The position numbers and the translations under genes were made by a program. A stretch of DNA of 64,000 nucleotides, taken from assembly GCA_046349855.1 (NCBI GenBank), contig JAXMBM010000027.1:26715-90714 (forward strand), in the 5' to 3' direction. Positions within the stretch are counted from its first letter, which is position 1; each line of letters starts with the position of its first letter. Source of the stretch: CAIXSC01 sp046349855. Lineage in GTDB: Bacteria; Planctomycetota; Planctomycetia; Pirellulales; Pirellulaceae. This document shows positions 42,683-52,296 of the stretch, piece by piece. The notes beneath the pieces are model-generated. The model was not told the DNA's origin. It worked only from the letters and a program-made list of their open reading frames with translations, and did not search any database.

Positions 42683-45600
42683 ATGGGACGCCACGTCGTA
42701 CTGCCACCGGTCGCCGCGCTGCGACCGGATGGCACCAGCGAAGCCGGTTGGTGGCACGAAGATGAAGAGCACGGGCGGATCGTCTGCGATCTGTGCCCGC
42801 GGGAATGCCATCTCAAGCCCGGAGACCGCGGGTTCTGCTTTGTGCGGCAGAACATCGACCAGCGGATGGTCTTGTCGACCTATGGCCGCAGCACGGGTTT
42901 CTGCATCGATCCGATCGAAAAGAAACCGCTCAATCACTTCTACCCGGGGACCAGCGTGCTGTCGTTTGGCACGGCGGGTTGCAATCTGGGCTGCAAGTTC
43001 TGCCAGAACTGGGACATCTCGAAGTCCCGGGAAGTGGAACGGCTAAGCGAGCTGGCCATGCCCGAGGCGATCGTCGAGGCGGCTCGCTACCATGATTGCC
43101 GCAGCGTGGCCTTCACCTACAACGATCCGATTGTGTGGGCCGAGTATGCCATCGATACGGCGCGGGCCTGTCGTGCCGCGGGAATCGGCACCGTCGCGGT
43201 CACCGCCGGTTATATCTCCCCCGCGGCGCGCGCGCCTTTTTTCGAGTTCATGGATGCCGCCAACGTCGACCTCAAAGGCTTCACCGAAGACTTCTACTAC
43301 AAGGTGACCTATTCGCACCTCCAGCCAGTGCTCGACACCATCGAGTGGTTGCGCTGCGAAACCCCGGTCTGGGTGGAACTGACCAATCTTGTCATTCCGC
43401 AGACGAACGATGCGCCGGACGAATTGCGGCGGATGTGCGACTGGATCGTCGACCACTGCGGTCGCGACACGCCGGTGCACTTCTCCGCGTTCCATCCCGA
43501 TTTCCGCCTGCGCGATCTCCCCCCAACGCCGCACGCGACGCTGCTGGAAGCCTACGACATCGCGCGTGCCGCGGGTCTGGACTTTGTCTACGTGGGCAAC
43601 GTCGACGACGTGGTGCATCAGAGCACCTACTGCCCGCAGTGCGGTAAACTGCTGATCGAACGCAACTGGTATGCGCTCGGCGAGTATCATCTGCAGGGCG
43701 ACCGCTGCGGGCACTGCCAAGCGCCGATTGCCGGCCGGTTCGCGGCGCGTCCGGGTAACTGGGGACGGCGGCGGCAGGTCGTCCCCATGGCGCGGTTCAC
43801 CGCCCCGCCGCTCGTATCCTCCATCTCCGTCGCTCCGTCCGCTTCGTCCGGGGTTTCCACGATGACCTCCGCAACTCCTTCGCCCGCGCCGCCCCCTCCC
43901 GCAGCCTCACCCGGTATCGCCAGCGCGCCTCTCCTCACCCCCACCCAGCAGCAGGCGATTCGGTCGGCGGCGAATGCGATCGTCGTCAGCCAGATTACGG
44001 GCCAGCCGATCCCGCTGTCCGATTCGGACTGGGGCGGAGTCGCCGGAGCCACGGTGATGGGAGCCTTCGTCACGCTGAAACGCGCTGGTCGTCTGCGGGC
44101 CTGCTGTGGCGTCCTCGGCGCACCTCAGCGGCTGGCGGACGCGGTCCGGCAGGCCGCGGTGCGCACGGCCACCGAAGACACTCGACTTCCGCCCATCTCT
44201 CCCACGGAGCTTCCCCAACTGACGCTCGACGTCAACCTCCTGTACGGCTTCCAGCCTCTGCCTGCGAGCGGCCCCGAACGACTCGCCGCCGTCGTCGTGG
44301 GTAGGCATGGCCTGCAGATCCGCCGAGGCCAGCAGGCCGGTTTGTTCTTGCCGAGCGTACCGGTCGAGCAAGATTGGGATGTCGCGACCTACCTGCGTCA
44401 GGTGTGCCGCAAAGCCGGGTTGCCCACCACGGCCTGGGAAGATGGCAGCAGCGAACTCACCACGTTCGAGAGTTGCGAATTCGGTGGTCCGATCGACGAT
44501 CGTGTTCTCCCCGCGGCCGCCTTCCGCCCTCAGCACCGTTTTTCCGACGCCGACTTCCGCCAGCTTGAGGCCCATGCGCGCACGACGGTCGAAGCGCTGC
44601 TGGCCGGCGCGACGCCGCAGTACTACGTGTTCGGTGTGGCCGACGGGACGGTGGCGGGAGTGGGGCTGGTGTGGGAGCTACCGGGCCGATCCGCGCCGGT
44701 GTGCGTGGCCCATTTTTCATTGCGACCGGGGGTCCCGCTGCAGGCCACCCTGTTTCAACTCTGCGAAGCGGCGGCCCGCGCGTGGCGTGCGGCCGGTGTG
44801 ACCTCCCGCACGGCCTCGTCGGTCCAACTCCATCTCGTGCTGCTGGATGATCCGGCGATGCAGGGCACGCTCGAGTCGCCGGAACTTGACGGACTCGATC
44901 CCCGCCGCCGCTGCCTGCTGGTCCTCGAGCAGGGGCGTTCAGCGCTCGTGTACGCGCCGGAACTCCCGGTCGAATCGCAGCCGGCGCGGCTGGCCTCCCT
45001 GCTGCGTGTGCTCGATCCATCCACTGCCGGCCTGTTCAGTCTCGACGTGCAGACTTCGGCGCCGCAGATCGAATTCAGCACAGCGCCCGCCCCCGTGACC
45101 AGCGACAAGGTCCGTCCACCCGCCGTGGCTGGCATGTTCTATCCGGCGGAAGCAACCGAATTGGGGCGGCTGGTCGACGATCTGCTGGCGGCCAGTCCGC
45201 GGCAGGCCGAATCGTGGCCGGTCGCCATGGTGCCTCACGCCGGACTTGTCTATTCGGGCCGTCTCGCCGCCGCGGTGCTCAATCGGTTGCAGTTCCCTTC
45301 GACCGTGGTCATCCTGGGTCCGAAGCACACTTCGCTCGGGGTCGAATGGGCGATCGCGCCCCACGAGACGTGGTCCTTTCCTGGCGGAACGCTGGCCGCC
45401 GATGTCGATCTGGCACGACGGCTGGCCGCCAATATCCCCGGCTGGCAGCTCGACGCGGCCGCCCATCGCCGCGAACATGCCATCGAGGTGGAACTCCCCC
45501 TGCTCGCCCGGCTCGCGCCGCAGACCCGCGTGGTCGGCATTGCCATCGGCGGGGGCAATTGGCAGCGCTGTCAGGAATTCGCCACGGGCCTGGCTCGTGT

Positions 45601-45916
45601 GCTGGGGGAAATCCAGCCTCGACCGCTGCTGCTGATCTCCAGTGACATGAATCACTTCGCGACCGACCGCGAAAACCGCCGCCTCGACGAAATCGCTTTG
45701 CAGGCGTTCGAGCGGCTCGATCCCGCGCACCTGCTGCAGGTCGTCCGGGAGCAGCAGATCAGCATGTGCGGCGTGCTGCCCGCGGTCATCGCACTGGAAA
45801 CGCTGCGACAGTGGGGAGGGCTCCGGGAAACGCAGCGTGTCGGTTATGCCACCAGTGCCGAAGTGAGTGGTGATACCAGTCGAGTCGTCGGGTACGCTGG
45901 AATGCTCGTGCGCTAA
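42683..45916 (+). CDS. AmmeMemoRadiSam triple fusion: radical SAM enzyme + AMMECR1 domain + MEMO1 domain
   Basis: 1,077 residues, opened by a near-perfect AAAGGAGGTG. Residues 1-365: radical SAM enzyme with cluster motif CNLGCKFC (Cys100, Cys104, Cys107), an upstream CDLCPRECHLKPGDRGFC segment and a C-terminal Cys pair (CPQCGKLL, CGHCQ). Residues about 418-600: AMMECR1/protein A domain (GAFVTLKRAGRLRACCGVLG, EQDWDVATYLRQVCRKAGLP). Residues 600-805: linker or second A-like region. Residues about 808-1077: MEMO1/protein B domain (AGMFYPAE, VPHAGLVYSGRLAAAVL, HAIEVELPLLARL, SSDMNHF, MCGVLPAVIALETL). These three families co-occur in many prokaryotes as separate or partly fused genes; the reaction is unknown. 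Confidence 0.92.
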   Translation: MGRHVVLPPVAALRPDGTSEAGWWHEDEEHGRIVCDLCPRECHLKPGDRGFCFVRQNIDQRMVLSTYGRSTGFCIDPIEKKPLNHFYPGTSVLSFGTAGCNLGCKFCQNWDISKSREVERLSELAMPEAIVEAARYHDCRSVAFTYNDPIVWAEYAIDTARACRAAGIGTVAVTAGYISPAARAPFFEFMDAANVDLKGFTEDFYYKVTYSHLQPVLDTIEWLRCETPVWVELTNLVIPQTNDAPDELRRMCDWIVDHCGRDTPVHFSAFHPDFRLRDLPPTPHATLLEAYDIARAAGLDFVYVGNVDDVVHQSTYCPQCGKLLIERNWYALGEYHLQGDRCGHCQAPIAGRFAARPGNWGRRRQVVPMARFTAPPLVSSISVAPSASSGVSTMTSATPSPAPPPPAASPGIASAPLLTPTQQQAIRSAANAIVVSQITGQPIPLSDSDWGGVAGATVMGAFVTLKRAGRLRACCGVLGAPQRLADAVRQAAVRTATEDTRLPPISPTELPQLTLDVNLLYGFQPLPASGPERLAAVVVGRHGLQIRRGQQAGLFLPSVPVEQDWDVATYLRQVCRKAGLPTTAWEDGSSELTTFESCEFGGPIDDRVLPAAAFRPQHRFSDADFRQLEAHARTTVEALLAGATPQYYVFGVADGTVAGVGLVWELPGRSAPVCVAHFSLRPGVPLQATLFQLCEAAARAWRAAGVTSRTASSVQLHLVLLDDPAMQGTLESPELDGLDPRRRCLLVLEQGRSALVYAPELPVESQPARLASLLRVLDPSTAGLFSLDVQTSAPQIEFSTAPAPVTSDKVRPPAVAGMFYPAEATELGRLVDDLLAASPRQAESWPVAMVPHAGLVYSGRLAAAVLNRLQFPSTVVILGPKHTSLGVEWAIAPHETWSFPGGTLAADVDLARRLAANIPGWQLDAAAHRREHAIEVELPLLARLAPQTRVVGIAIGGGNWQRCQEFATGLARVLGEIQPRPLLLISSDMNHFATDRENRRLDEIALQAFERLDPAHLLQVVREQQISMCGVLPAVIALETLRQWGGLRETQRVGYATSAEVSGDTSRVVGYAGMLVR

Positions 45917-46041
45917 GCGCTGGCTCGCCGGAAGTGACGGTCCATAATGAAGGAGTGCCGGGCCAACCTGACCGGCCGGAAGAACCTGACCGCCGGTTTT
46001 CGCCCGGGATCGGTGCTGGTGGGGAGCGGGTGGTAACTGCC

Positions 46042-47463
46042 ATGGCCGAGCAATTCAATCCTTATCGCAAATGGCTCGGCATCCCGCGTGATGAACAGCC
46101 ACCTCACCACTATCGCTTACTGGGAATTCCGCTGTTCGAAGCGGACCCGGACGTGATCGAAAACGCCTCGCACCGGCAAATGTCCTACCTCCGGACATTC
46201 CAGCAGGGGCCGCATGCCGCTGAGTCGCAACAGTTGCTCACGGAACTTGCCGCCGCGAAGCTCTGCCTGTTGTGTCCTGACCGGAAGGCGGCCTACGACG
46301 AGTCGCTGCAAACTCGACTGGCCACTACTGCACCGCCGCGCACGTCGGCGCCCGAGCCGACTGCGGCTCCGGCAGAAGTGCCTCGTGAGATACGTTCCAC
46401 TGCGCCCGAAATTCCCCGTCGCCCTTCCCTGCCCTCCGGGCCCGCGGACGAGGCGGACTCATCTTCACAGCTGGCACCGTTTCCTCCACCCGTTGAACCC
46501 ACGGAGTTCGGGGCACCGGTCATACCGAGTGCCGTGGCGCCTGTCGCTCGGCGACGCCTGTCGCGACATCAACAGCTGCTGCTGCCGTTGCTCATCGGCA
46601 CGTTGGGGGTGGTGGCGGTGGTGGTTATCGTGGGCCTGCTGGCGGTGAATTTTCGACCTCCGGCGGCGGATGCGCCCGAACGCTGGTGGGGCCTCTTGGG
46701 CCGTTCTTCGCCGCAGCCGACCACCGATCCGGGAGTGGCCGACGAACAGATCGGGAAGTTACCGACGGACAGCCCGCCGTCCACCAGTTCCCCTTCGGCG
46801 CCCGATGCCGCGCTGGTCGCAGCTCATGCGGCCCGCGTGCGGCAGCAATTGACCGCGGTGCGGACGGCACTGGCGAATCGTCAGGCCAAGGAGGCCGGCG
46901 ACATCCTGCGGCGCGTCGGAACACCGGCTCGGGACCGGCAGCTGCGGGCGGAAAAAGAGCGGCTGGAAGTCCTCCACCGACTGCACGAAGACTTCTGGAA
47001 GGCGGTCCGCAAAGGCATCGACCGGGTGAAAGGTCGGCTGGAGCGGAAGGACGATGAACGTGGAGAACGGGTGGCGGGAGTGGAATTTCTGGGCCAGCAG
47101 CTGGAATGGCGGCAGGTAGAACCGGAAGCGCTGGAGATGCAGATCGACGGCTCGACCTGGCGAGGAACGTGGCGGGAACTGCCACCCAAGGTCGCCGTCA
47201 CATTTGCGTTGCTGGGACTGGAGGACGGGGATGGCTTTGGGCGCAATTGCCTGGCCGCCTTCCTGCTGTTCGATAGTCAGGGTTCACGCGACGAGAATCG
47301 GCGGATTGGCGCGGCGTTCTACGATCTGGCGGCGCACATGGTGGGGCAGCCCAATCACTTCCTGGCGGAGGAATTCGGCCTGCCCACATCCGCCTCCGAT
47401 CCGCCTCCCTACTCCGCCTCCGACCTGCAGGTCCGACCGCGGCTGCGCCGTTCTTCATCGTAG
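46042..47463 (+). CDS. J-domain-like membrane protein without HPD motif
   Basis: 473 residues from ATG 46042 (MAEQFNPYRKWLGI). The N-terminal 90 residues follow the planctomycete pattern PYRKWLGIPRDEQPPHHYRL with HRQMSYLRTFQQGP and CPDRKAAYDESL, similar to a J domain, but the HPD tripeptide needed to stimulate Hsp70 is missing. A Pro/Ala-rich linker, one membrane helix (LLLPLLIGTLGVVAVVVIVG) and a C-terminal 230-residue region follow, with a charged helix and an unassigned beta-rich end. Probably a membrane-anchored adaptor. It lies 125 bases behind the AmmeMemoRadiSam gene on the same strand. Confidence 0.7.
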   Translation: MAEQFNPYRKWLGIPRDEQPPHHYRLLGIPLFEADPDVIENASHRQMSYLRTFQQGPHAAESQQLLTELAAAKLCLLCPDRKAAYDESLQTRLATTAPPRTSAPEPTAAPAEVPREIRSTAPEIPRRPSLPSGPADEADSSSQLAPFPPPVEPTEFGAPVIPSAVAPVARRRLSRHQQLLLPLLIGTLGVVAVVVIVGLLAVNFRPPAADAPERWWGLLGRSSPQPTTDPGVADEQIGKLPTDSPPSTSSPSAPDAALVAAHAARVRQQLTAVRTALANRQAKEAGDILRRVGTPARDRQLRAEKERLEVLHRLHEDFWKAVRKGIDRVKGRLERKDDERGERVAGVEFLGQQLEWRQVEPEALEMQIDGSTWRGTWRELPPKVAVTFALLGLEDGDGFGRNCLAAFLLFDSQGSRDENRRIGAAFYDLAAHMVGQPNHFLAEEFGLPTSASDPPPYSASDLQVRPRLRRSSS

Positions 47464-47715
47464 GCTCCCGAGGACCGGCGGAAGGTCCTTCGTAAGGTGA
47501 CCTGCCGCGGGGCCGGGCTCCACGATGCGTGCTCCCACAGGTCGCCTAACTCCTGCCTTACAGGTCGGTTAGCTGACGCCGGAGGCGACCGCCCGGCGGG
47601 CCGTTAGAGTTCTCCTGACTTCTCCCAGGTAAATCCGGGCATTCCGGATCAACTCGGCCCCTGCCACTGGTCGAAACTATCGGACGAGTCCCGTACCTGC
47701 CAAGGAAGGTTTAAC

Positions 47716-48678
47716 GTGCCTCGGCTATCGATTCTCGTACCGCTGTCGGGCCCTATCGAACCCTTCGAGACCACGCTCGCCTCGGTTCTGCAAAACCGAC
47801 CGGTCGACTGCGAGGTTCTCGTCGCCCATCCCGAGTCTTACGACGACCCCTGGTCGTTGGCGGGAGAGGTGCAGTTCCTCGAGGCTCCCACGGACACTCC
47901 GCTGCTGGAGATGCTCGACGCCTGTCTCCCCTACGTGAACAGCCCGATCCTGCACGTGATCCAGGGCGGAGTGGAGGTGACGGAAGGCTGGGCCGATGCC
48001 GCGCTGGCCGAATTCCGCCGTCCCCAGGTCGCTACCGTCAGTCCCCTGATGCTCGACGCCTCGCGGTCCCGGATTACCGCTCGCGGTGTCGCCTATCGAC
48101 GGGGAGGAACACGTGTCGTCGCCGGCGCAGGACAGGCGATCAACGACGACCGCCGCCAGTCCTCCCCGGTGCTCGGTCCCACCTTGAATGCCGGGTTTTA
48201 TCGCACCGAGATCCTGCGGCAACTGGGGGGCTGGGAAACCAGCATCAGCCCGTCTCAAGCAGATATCGATCTGGCGCTGTCGCTGTCGGCGGCCAAGCTG
48301 AATTGCGTCGTCTGCGAACGCAGCGTGGTGGTGGGGGACCTGCCGCCGTCGCCCGTTACGGGGCTGACCGAGGCGCGGAGCGCCGAACGGGTCTTCTGGC
48401 GACACCTCGTCCACCAGGGATGGCTGCCATCGTTGCTCGCCCATCCGTTTACGGTCGCCAGCCAGGCGATCGGAGCCCTCCCGTCGCCGCGAGCGCTGAC
48501 TCAACTGATCGGTCGAGCGCTGACGATCACGGAAAAGGCCCAATTCCGTCAGTTCCGCGAGGAACTTGCCACCTGGTGTGCCACGGCGCCTCAGCGGCTG
48601 GCAGCAGCGGCAGATTCCGGCGAGGAACCCGCGGTGGAAGCCCCCACCCGCAGCCTGCCGCGCCGACAGGCCGCCTGA
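47716..48678 (+). CDS. Family 2 glycosyltransferase-like protein
   Basis: 320 residues from a GTG at 47716, preceded by AAGGAAGG. LSILVPLSGPIEPFETTLAS and CEVLVAHPESYDDPW give the nucleotide-binding half of a GT-A fold, and NAGFYRTEILRQLGGWETSI with DIDLALSLS the acceptor half. The canonical DxD is weak (ILHVIQGGVEVTEGW), so activity is uncertain. Its C-terminal 90 residues are helical. No neighbouring glycan genes on the same strand. Confidence 0.7.
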   Translation: MPRLSILVPLSGPIEPFETTLASVLQNRPVDCEVLVAHPESYDDPWSLAGEVQFLEAPTDTPLLEMLDACLPYVNSPILHVIQGGVEVTEGWADAALAEFRRPQVATVSPLMLDASRSRITARGVAYRRGGTRVVAGAGQAINDDRRQSSPVLGPTLNAGFYRTEILRQLGGWETSISPSQADIDLALSLSAAKLNCVVCERSVVVGDLPPSPVTGLTEARSAERVFWRHLVHQGWLPSLLAHPFTVASQAIGALPSPRALTQLIGRALTITEKAQFRQFREELATWCATAPQRLAAAADSGEEPAVEAPTRSLPRRQAA

Positions 48679-48688
48679 CCCGCGAGCG

Positions 48689-49954
48689 TCACTCGGCACC
48701 GTCGCTGGGGGTGCTCGCGGCCGCCACTTTGTTGCGTGCGGCGTTCACTTCCTGCCCCGCACTGCGGGCCGCTGCGGCTCCGCTGTTCGTTGCCGTACCA
48801 CTGGCCCGTCCCCCTGTCGCCCTTCCCGCTGACGCCAGTTCGGCCACCGTCGCAAGGTGGCTCAGCACCGCCGCATCGGGCTCGGTGCTGGCGACAGTCG
48901 TGGTCGAAGCGGCCGCTGAATCGCGATGGGGGAAGAACAGATCGCGAGCGGCCTGGTAGAGCTGCCGGGCTTCGTGATCGGCTGGCGTCGATTCGAGATG
49001 CAGCGCCAGCACGTCGAACCGCAGGCGACCTTCGGGCCAGCGAACGGCCATGACGCGCTGGCAGGTTTCCAGCAGTTGATAGACGCGCGCCCGGGTCACT
49101 CCGACGCGTTGTGCCAGCACCCGCACCGGTTCGGCCGTCCCCTCCACCCCCAGGCGCCCCTCCGCCAGCTTCTGCACCAGCGGACCGGCATCGACGGCCA
49201 GTTGGTTGAGCAAGGGGAGCACAAGATTGTCACGGAGTTCGTGCCAGTCGAGCGGCGACGAGCGGGACAGCGTTTCGTAGAACCAATCTTCCAGCGTTGG
49301 CACGAAACGGGGCACGAGTCGCACGCACAGGCCGGAGTTGCGTCCCACGTTCCCCAACAATTGGTGCAGGATGCGGAAGACGTCGAGCACCACCCGCACG
49401 CGCTTCTCGCCGTGCGTCTTGAGCCGCCGCACTTCACCCAGCGAAAGCTGGTAGTAGTCGCTCAGCGTCGATTCCCAGATCACGGTCGGCAGGTCCTGGA
49501 GGGAGGGAGCCAGACGCCCCAGTTTCTCGCGTCCCAGGTCGTGCAGTTGAGCCGTGTTGCACCACAGGTTCCACTGGGTTTCGGAAATCGTATCCGGGTC
49601 GAGCAGACTGGTATCGTCGGGGAGCACCGGTCCGTCGTCCCCCCTCCCCGGTGGCACCGCCGGAGCCTCTTCCACCCCGTCGTCAACCTGCGCCCGATGC
49701 ATCAGCAGGACGAGCATGCCGAGCTTTTTCTGGCCGATTCCGGGGGTCGCGGCAAGCCGCTCAAACGGTGTCTCGACGATATCGCGGAGGGAGCGATCCA
49801 GCAGCGCCACGGGCAACCGCCGATCGGCCGGCAACGCCCAATACGCCAAAGCCCGGTCCAGCTTGGCTGGCGACGAGGCGGCCTGCAGCGCGGCGCGAGC
49901 CGCCATGAAGGCATCTCGCAGGCGGTAGCGTTCGGCCGAACTCGATTTGGCCAT
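48689..49954 (-). CDS. Putative DNA-binding protein with HhH and sigma-region-4-like helices
   Basis: 421 residues from ATG 49954. Near residues 65-90 LAATPGIGQKKLGMLVLLMH is a helix-hairpin-helix like that in the alpha-subunit C-terminal domain of RNA polymerase. Near 290 VRVLAQRVGVTRARVYQLLE is a helix-turn-helix of the sigma region 4 kind. The middle (WFYETLSRSSPLDWHELRDN) is helical and unassigned; the C-terminal 80 residues are low-complexity Ala/Ser/Thr. The combination suggests a transcription-related protein, found as hypothetical in planctomycetes. No target can be inferred. Confidence 0.6.
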   Translation of the reverse strand: MAKSSSAERYRLRDAFMAARAALQAASSPAKLDRALAYWALPADRRLPVALLDRSLRDIVETPFERLAATPGIGQKKLGMLVLLMHRAQVDDGVEEAPAVPPGRGDDGPVLPDDTSLLDPDTISETQWNLWCNTAQLHDLGREKLGRLAPSLQDLPTVIWESTLSDYYQLSLGEVRRLKTHGEKRVRVVLDVFRILHQLLGNVGRNSGLCVRLVPRFVPTLEDWFYETLSRSSPLDWHELRDNLVLPLLNQLAVDAGPLVQKLAEGRLGVEGTAEPVRVLAQRVGVTRARVYQLLETCQRVMAVRWPEGRLRFDVLALHLESTPADHEARQLYQAARDLFFPHRDSAAASTTTVASTEPDAAVLSHLATVAELASAGRATGGRASGTATNSGAAAARSAGQEVNAARNKVAAASTPSDGAE

Positions 49955-50188
49955 GGCGGCGGCTGGTCGGTGAATGGATGCCGGACGTCGAACATCCGCT
50001 GGAGCGGCGGTTCCCTCACGAATCTGGCCCCATTGTGAGTACCTGCCGGTAGCATCGTCAAGCTAGGCACAATTCGCCTGATCGATTCCCTCGGCCCCCC
50101 TCTTGCAACCGTCGCCAGCCCGAGCCACGATGCGGGAGTTCTTCGGCAGCTGGTGCTGCCTGCGACCCTGCCGGCGAGGCCGCCTCAG

Positions 50189-51562
50189 ATGGTTCCTCCC
50201 GTCGCTCCCCTGCCCTACTGTGTGATTGGAGCCGGTCCGGCTGGACTCGCCGCCGTCAAGAATTTTCTCCACCGCGGCATCCCCGTCCTGGGGTTGGAAC
50301 GCGAGGACGACGTCGGAGGAAACTGGTACTTCGGGAAGCGGTCGAGCAGTGTCTGCCACTCGACCCATCTCATCTCATCCAAGCGGATGAGCGAGTATCC
50401 CGACTTTCCGATGCCCAAGGAGTACCCGCCGTACCCCAGCCACGCGCAGGCGCTGGAATACCTGCGGCGGTATGCGGATCGCTTCGGCCTCCGCGACCAC
50501 TATCGCTTCCGGACGACGGTGACACATGTCGAGCCGGCGGCGGGGGACACGTGGCTGGTGACCACGGACGACGGCCGCGAACCGTATCGCGTGCAGGGAG
50601 TGGTGGTGGCCAGCGGCCACCACTGGGATCCGCGCTGGCCGGAGTTGCCGGGGAGTTTCTCCGGGACGTTGATGCACTCGCGGGACTACAAGACACCGGA
50701 AGTGCTCGCCGGTCGTCGTGTCCTGGTCATCGGCGCCGGCAATTCGGGCTGCGATCTGGCGGTCGAGGCGGCCCAGCACGCTCAGGCGGCCTTCCTGAGC
50801 ATCCGTCGCGGCTACCATTTCCTGCCCAAATTCCTGCTCGGCACCCCCATCGATTCGGGCGGGGAATGGCTGCGGCGGCACGGCGTCCCGTTGCGTCTCA
50901 TCCGCCTCTGGACCCGCCTGCTCGTGCACGTGGCCCATGGGGCACCGGAACGGTATGGCCTGCCGCGCCCCGATCATCAGCTCTTCCAGACCCATCCGAT
51001 CGTCAATTCGCAACTGCTCTACCATGTGGGGCACGGCCGTATCCAGGTGGTCGGACCGGTGGAGCAGCTGTGCGGGGACCACGTGCGGTTCGCAGGCGGC
51101 CGCAACGAATCGATCGATCTGATCCTTTGTGCCACCGGTTTTCGCGTGAGTTTTCCGTTTCTGCCGCCGGGATTGGCACCCGACGACTCCGGGCAGCTCA
51201 ACCTGTACCTGCACGCGTTTCATCCCACGCACGACAACTTTTTCGTGGCTGGCCTGATCCAGCCCAACAGCGGGCTGTGGCCGCTGGCCGATTACCAGAC
51301 GCGCGTCATGGCCGCGTTCGTCGCGGCCCAGCAGCTGGCTCCGGCAACGGCCGACTGGTTCCGGCGGCTCAAGGCGCAACCCAATCCCGATCTGGGACAC
51401 GGAATCGTCTTTGACTCGTCTCCCCGGCACCGGATGGAAGTCGAGTATTATTCGTATCGTGAGCGGCTGCGGCGGCTGTTGGCGCGTTTCGACCGCGATT
51501 TGCCGGCCGAGGCGACGCCGCTCCGCGTCCTCGCCCCCAGGCTGGCTCCCGCCCCCGGGTGA
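50189..51562 (+). CDS. Flavin-containing monooxygenase
   Basis: 457 residues from ATG 50189 (an in-frame ATG at 50153 is also possible). FAD-binding VIGAGPAGLAAVKNF at the N-terminus, LEREDDVGGNW behind it, an NADPH-binding GAGNSGCDLAVEAA near residue 180 and the late LILCATGF motif identify the FMO/Baeyer-Villiger family. The FxGxxxHxxxY fingerprint is only partial (GSFSGTLMHSRDYK fits). Such enzymes oxidise N- or S-containing or ketone substrates in the cytoplasm. The next gene starts at or just after its stop. Confidence 0.85.
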   Translation: MVPPVAPLPYCVIGAGPAGLAAVKNFLHRGIPVLGLEREDDVGGNWYFGKRSSSVCHSTHLISSKRMSEYPDFPMPKEYPPYPSHAQALEYLRRYADRFGLRDHYRFRTTVTHVEPAAGDTWLVTTDDGREPYRVQGVVVASGHHWDPRWPELPGSFSGTLMHSRDYKTPEVLAGRRVLVIGAGNSGCDLAVEAAQHAQAAFLSIRRGYHFLPKFLLGTPIDSGGEWLRRHGVPLRLIRLWTRLLVHVAHGAPERYGLPRPDHQLFQTHPIVNSQLLYHVGHGRIQVVGPVEQLCGDHVRFAGGRNESIDLILCATGFRVSFPFLPPGLAPDDSGQLNLYLHAFHPTHDNFFVAGLIQPNSGLWPLADYQTRVMAAFVAAQQLAPATADWFRRLKAQPNPDLGHGIVFDSSPRHRMEVEYYSYRERLRRLLARFDRDLPAEATPLRVLAPRLAPAPG

Positions 51563-51582
51563 CCCGTTTGTCGAGTGCCTCC

Positions 51583-51969
51583 ATGAATGCGTCCACTCCC
51601 CGCCCCACGACACCGGACGACGAGTCCGCTCCGGTGGTCGCCGATATCGTGCCCGACTCAGCGTCCCCCGAATCGCTGGAATCGGCACTGCCGTTTCCCG
51701 CCGAAACCGTTTCCGAAGCGCCCCCGCCGGCCCAGGCGGCGCCCGCCGCACGAGATCGCTGGATCGACAACCCCTGGTTCGTATTGGGGATGTTGTTTCT
51801 GGTGACTCTCTTCCTGGGACTGCCGATACTGTGGACAAGCCGCGCGTTTTCGCGCGTCATGAAGGGAGTGATCACGATCGCAGTGCTGGTCGAGACCGTC
51901 CTGGTCTTCTGGGCGTTCTACGAAATCATGGCCTGGTCGTGGCGCAGCATCAGCAGCTCCCTGTCGTGA
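51583..51969 (+). CDS. Small membrane protein
   Basis: 128 residues from ATG 51583. A GTG at 51559 overlaps the monooxygenase stop (GTGA) and would add 8 residues with translational coupling; I cannot decide between them. The first 65 residues are Pro/Ala/Glu-rich and disordered, followed by two membrane helices (WFVLGMLFLVTLFLGLPILW and IAVLVETVLVFWAFYEIMAW). No family recognised. Confidence 0.6.
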   Translation: MNASTPRPTTPDDESAPVVADIVPDSASPESLESALPFPAETVSEAPPPAQAAPAARDRWIDNPWFVLGMLFLVTLFLGLPILWTSRAFSRVMKGVITIAVLVETVLVFWAFYEIMAWSWRSISSSLS

Positions 51970-52008
51970 CGAAGTTCGTTGTGTTTCGCATTCGGGAAGG
52001 AGTCTTTC

Positions 52009-52293
52009 ATGCGTCTGATCTTGTCGCTCGCGCTGGCCTGCGGGATTCTCGGCCTGTCGCTGGTTTCCCCCGCCACCGCCGCTCCTCGCCGCGCCCGCGC
52101 CGGCCGGTACGCTGACGAAGCCTATGTGCCTCCCGTCACCACCCGCGTCCCCGCGTCGTCACGCATCCCGCCCGACAACAGCCGGTACCCGAAGTTCCAA
52201 GGCGGGTTCCACTCCCGCATGATGCAGGACCTGGGAGTTCCGACCGGCGACCGCGGCATGCGCGGCAACGGTTTCCAGATGTATCCCTGGTAG
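52009..52293 (+). CDS. Small exported protein
   Basis: 94 residues from ATG 52009 with GGAAGGAG upstream. Signal peptide MRLILSLALACGILGLSLVS ending ATA/AP. The mature part is basic and Pro/Tyr-rich (RRARAGRYADEAYVPP) and ends in GNGFQMYPW. No Cys, no known domain. Follows the small membrane protein by 39 bases. Confidence 0.65.
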   Translation: MRLILSLALACGILGLSLVSPATAAPRRARAGRYADEAYVPPVTTRVPASSRIPPDNSRYPKFQGGFHSRMMQDLGVPTGDRGMRGNGFQMYPW

Positions 52294-52296
52294 GCG

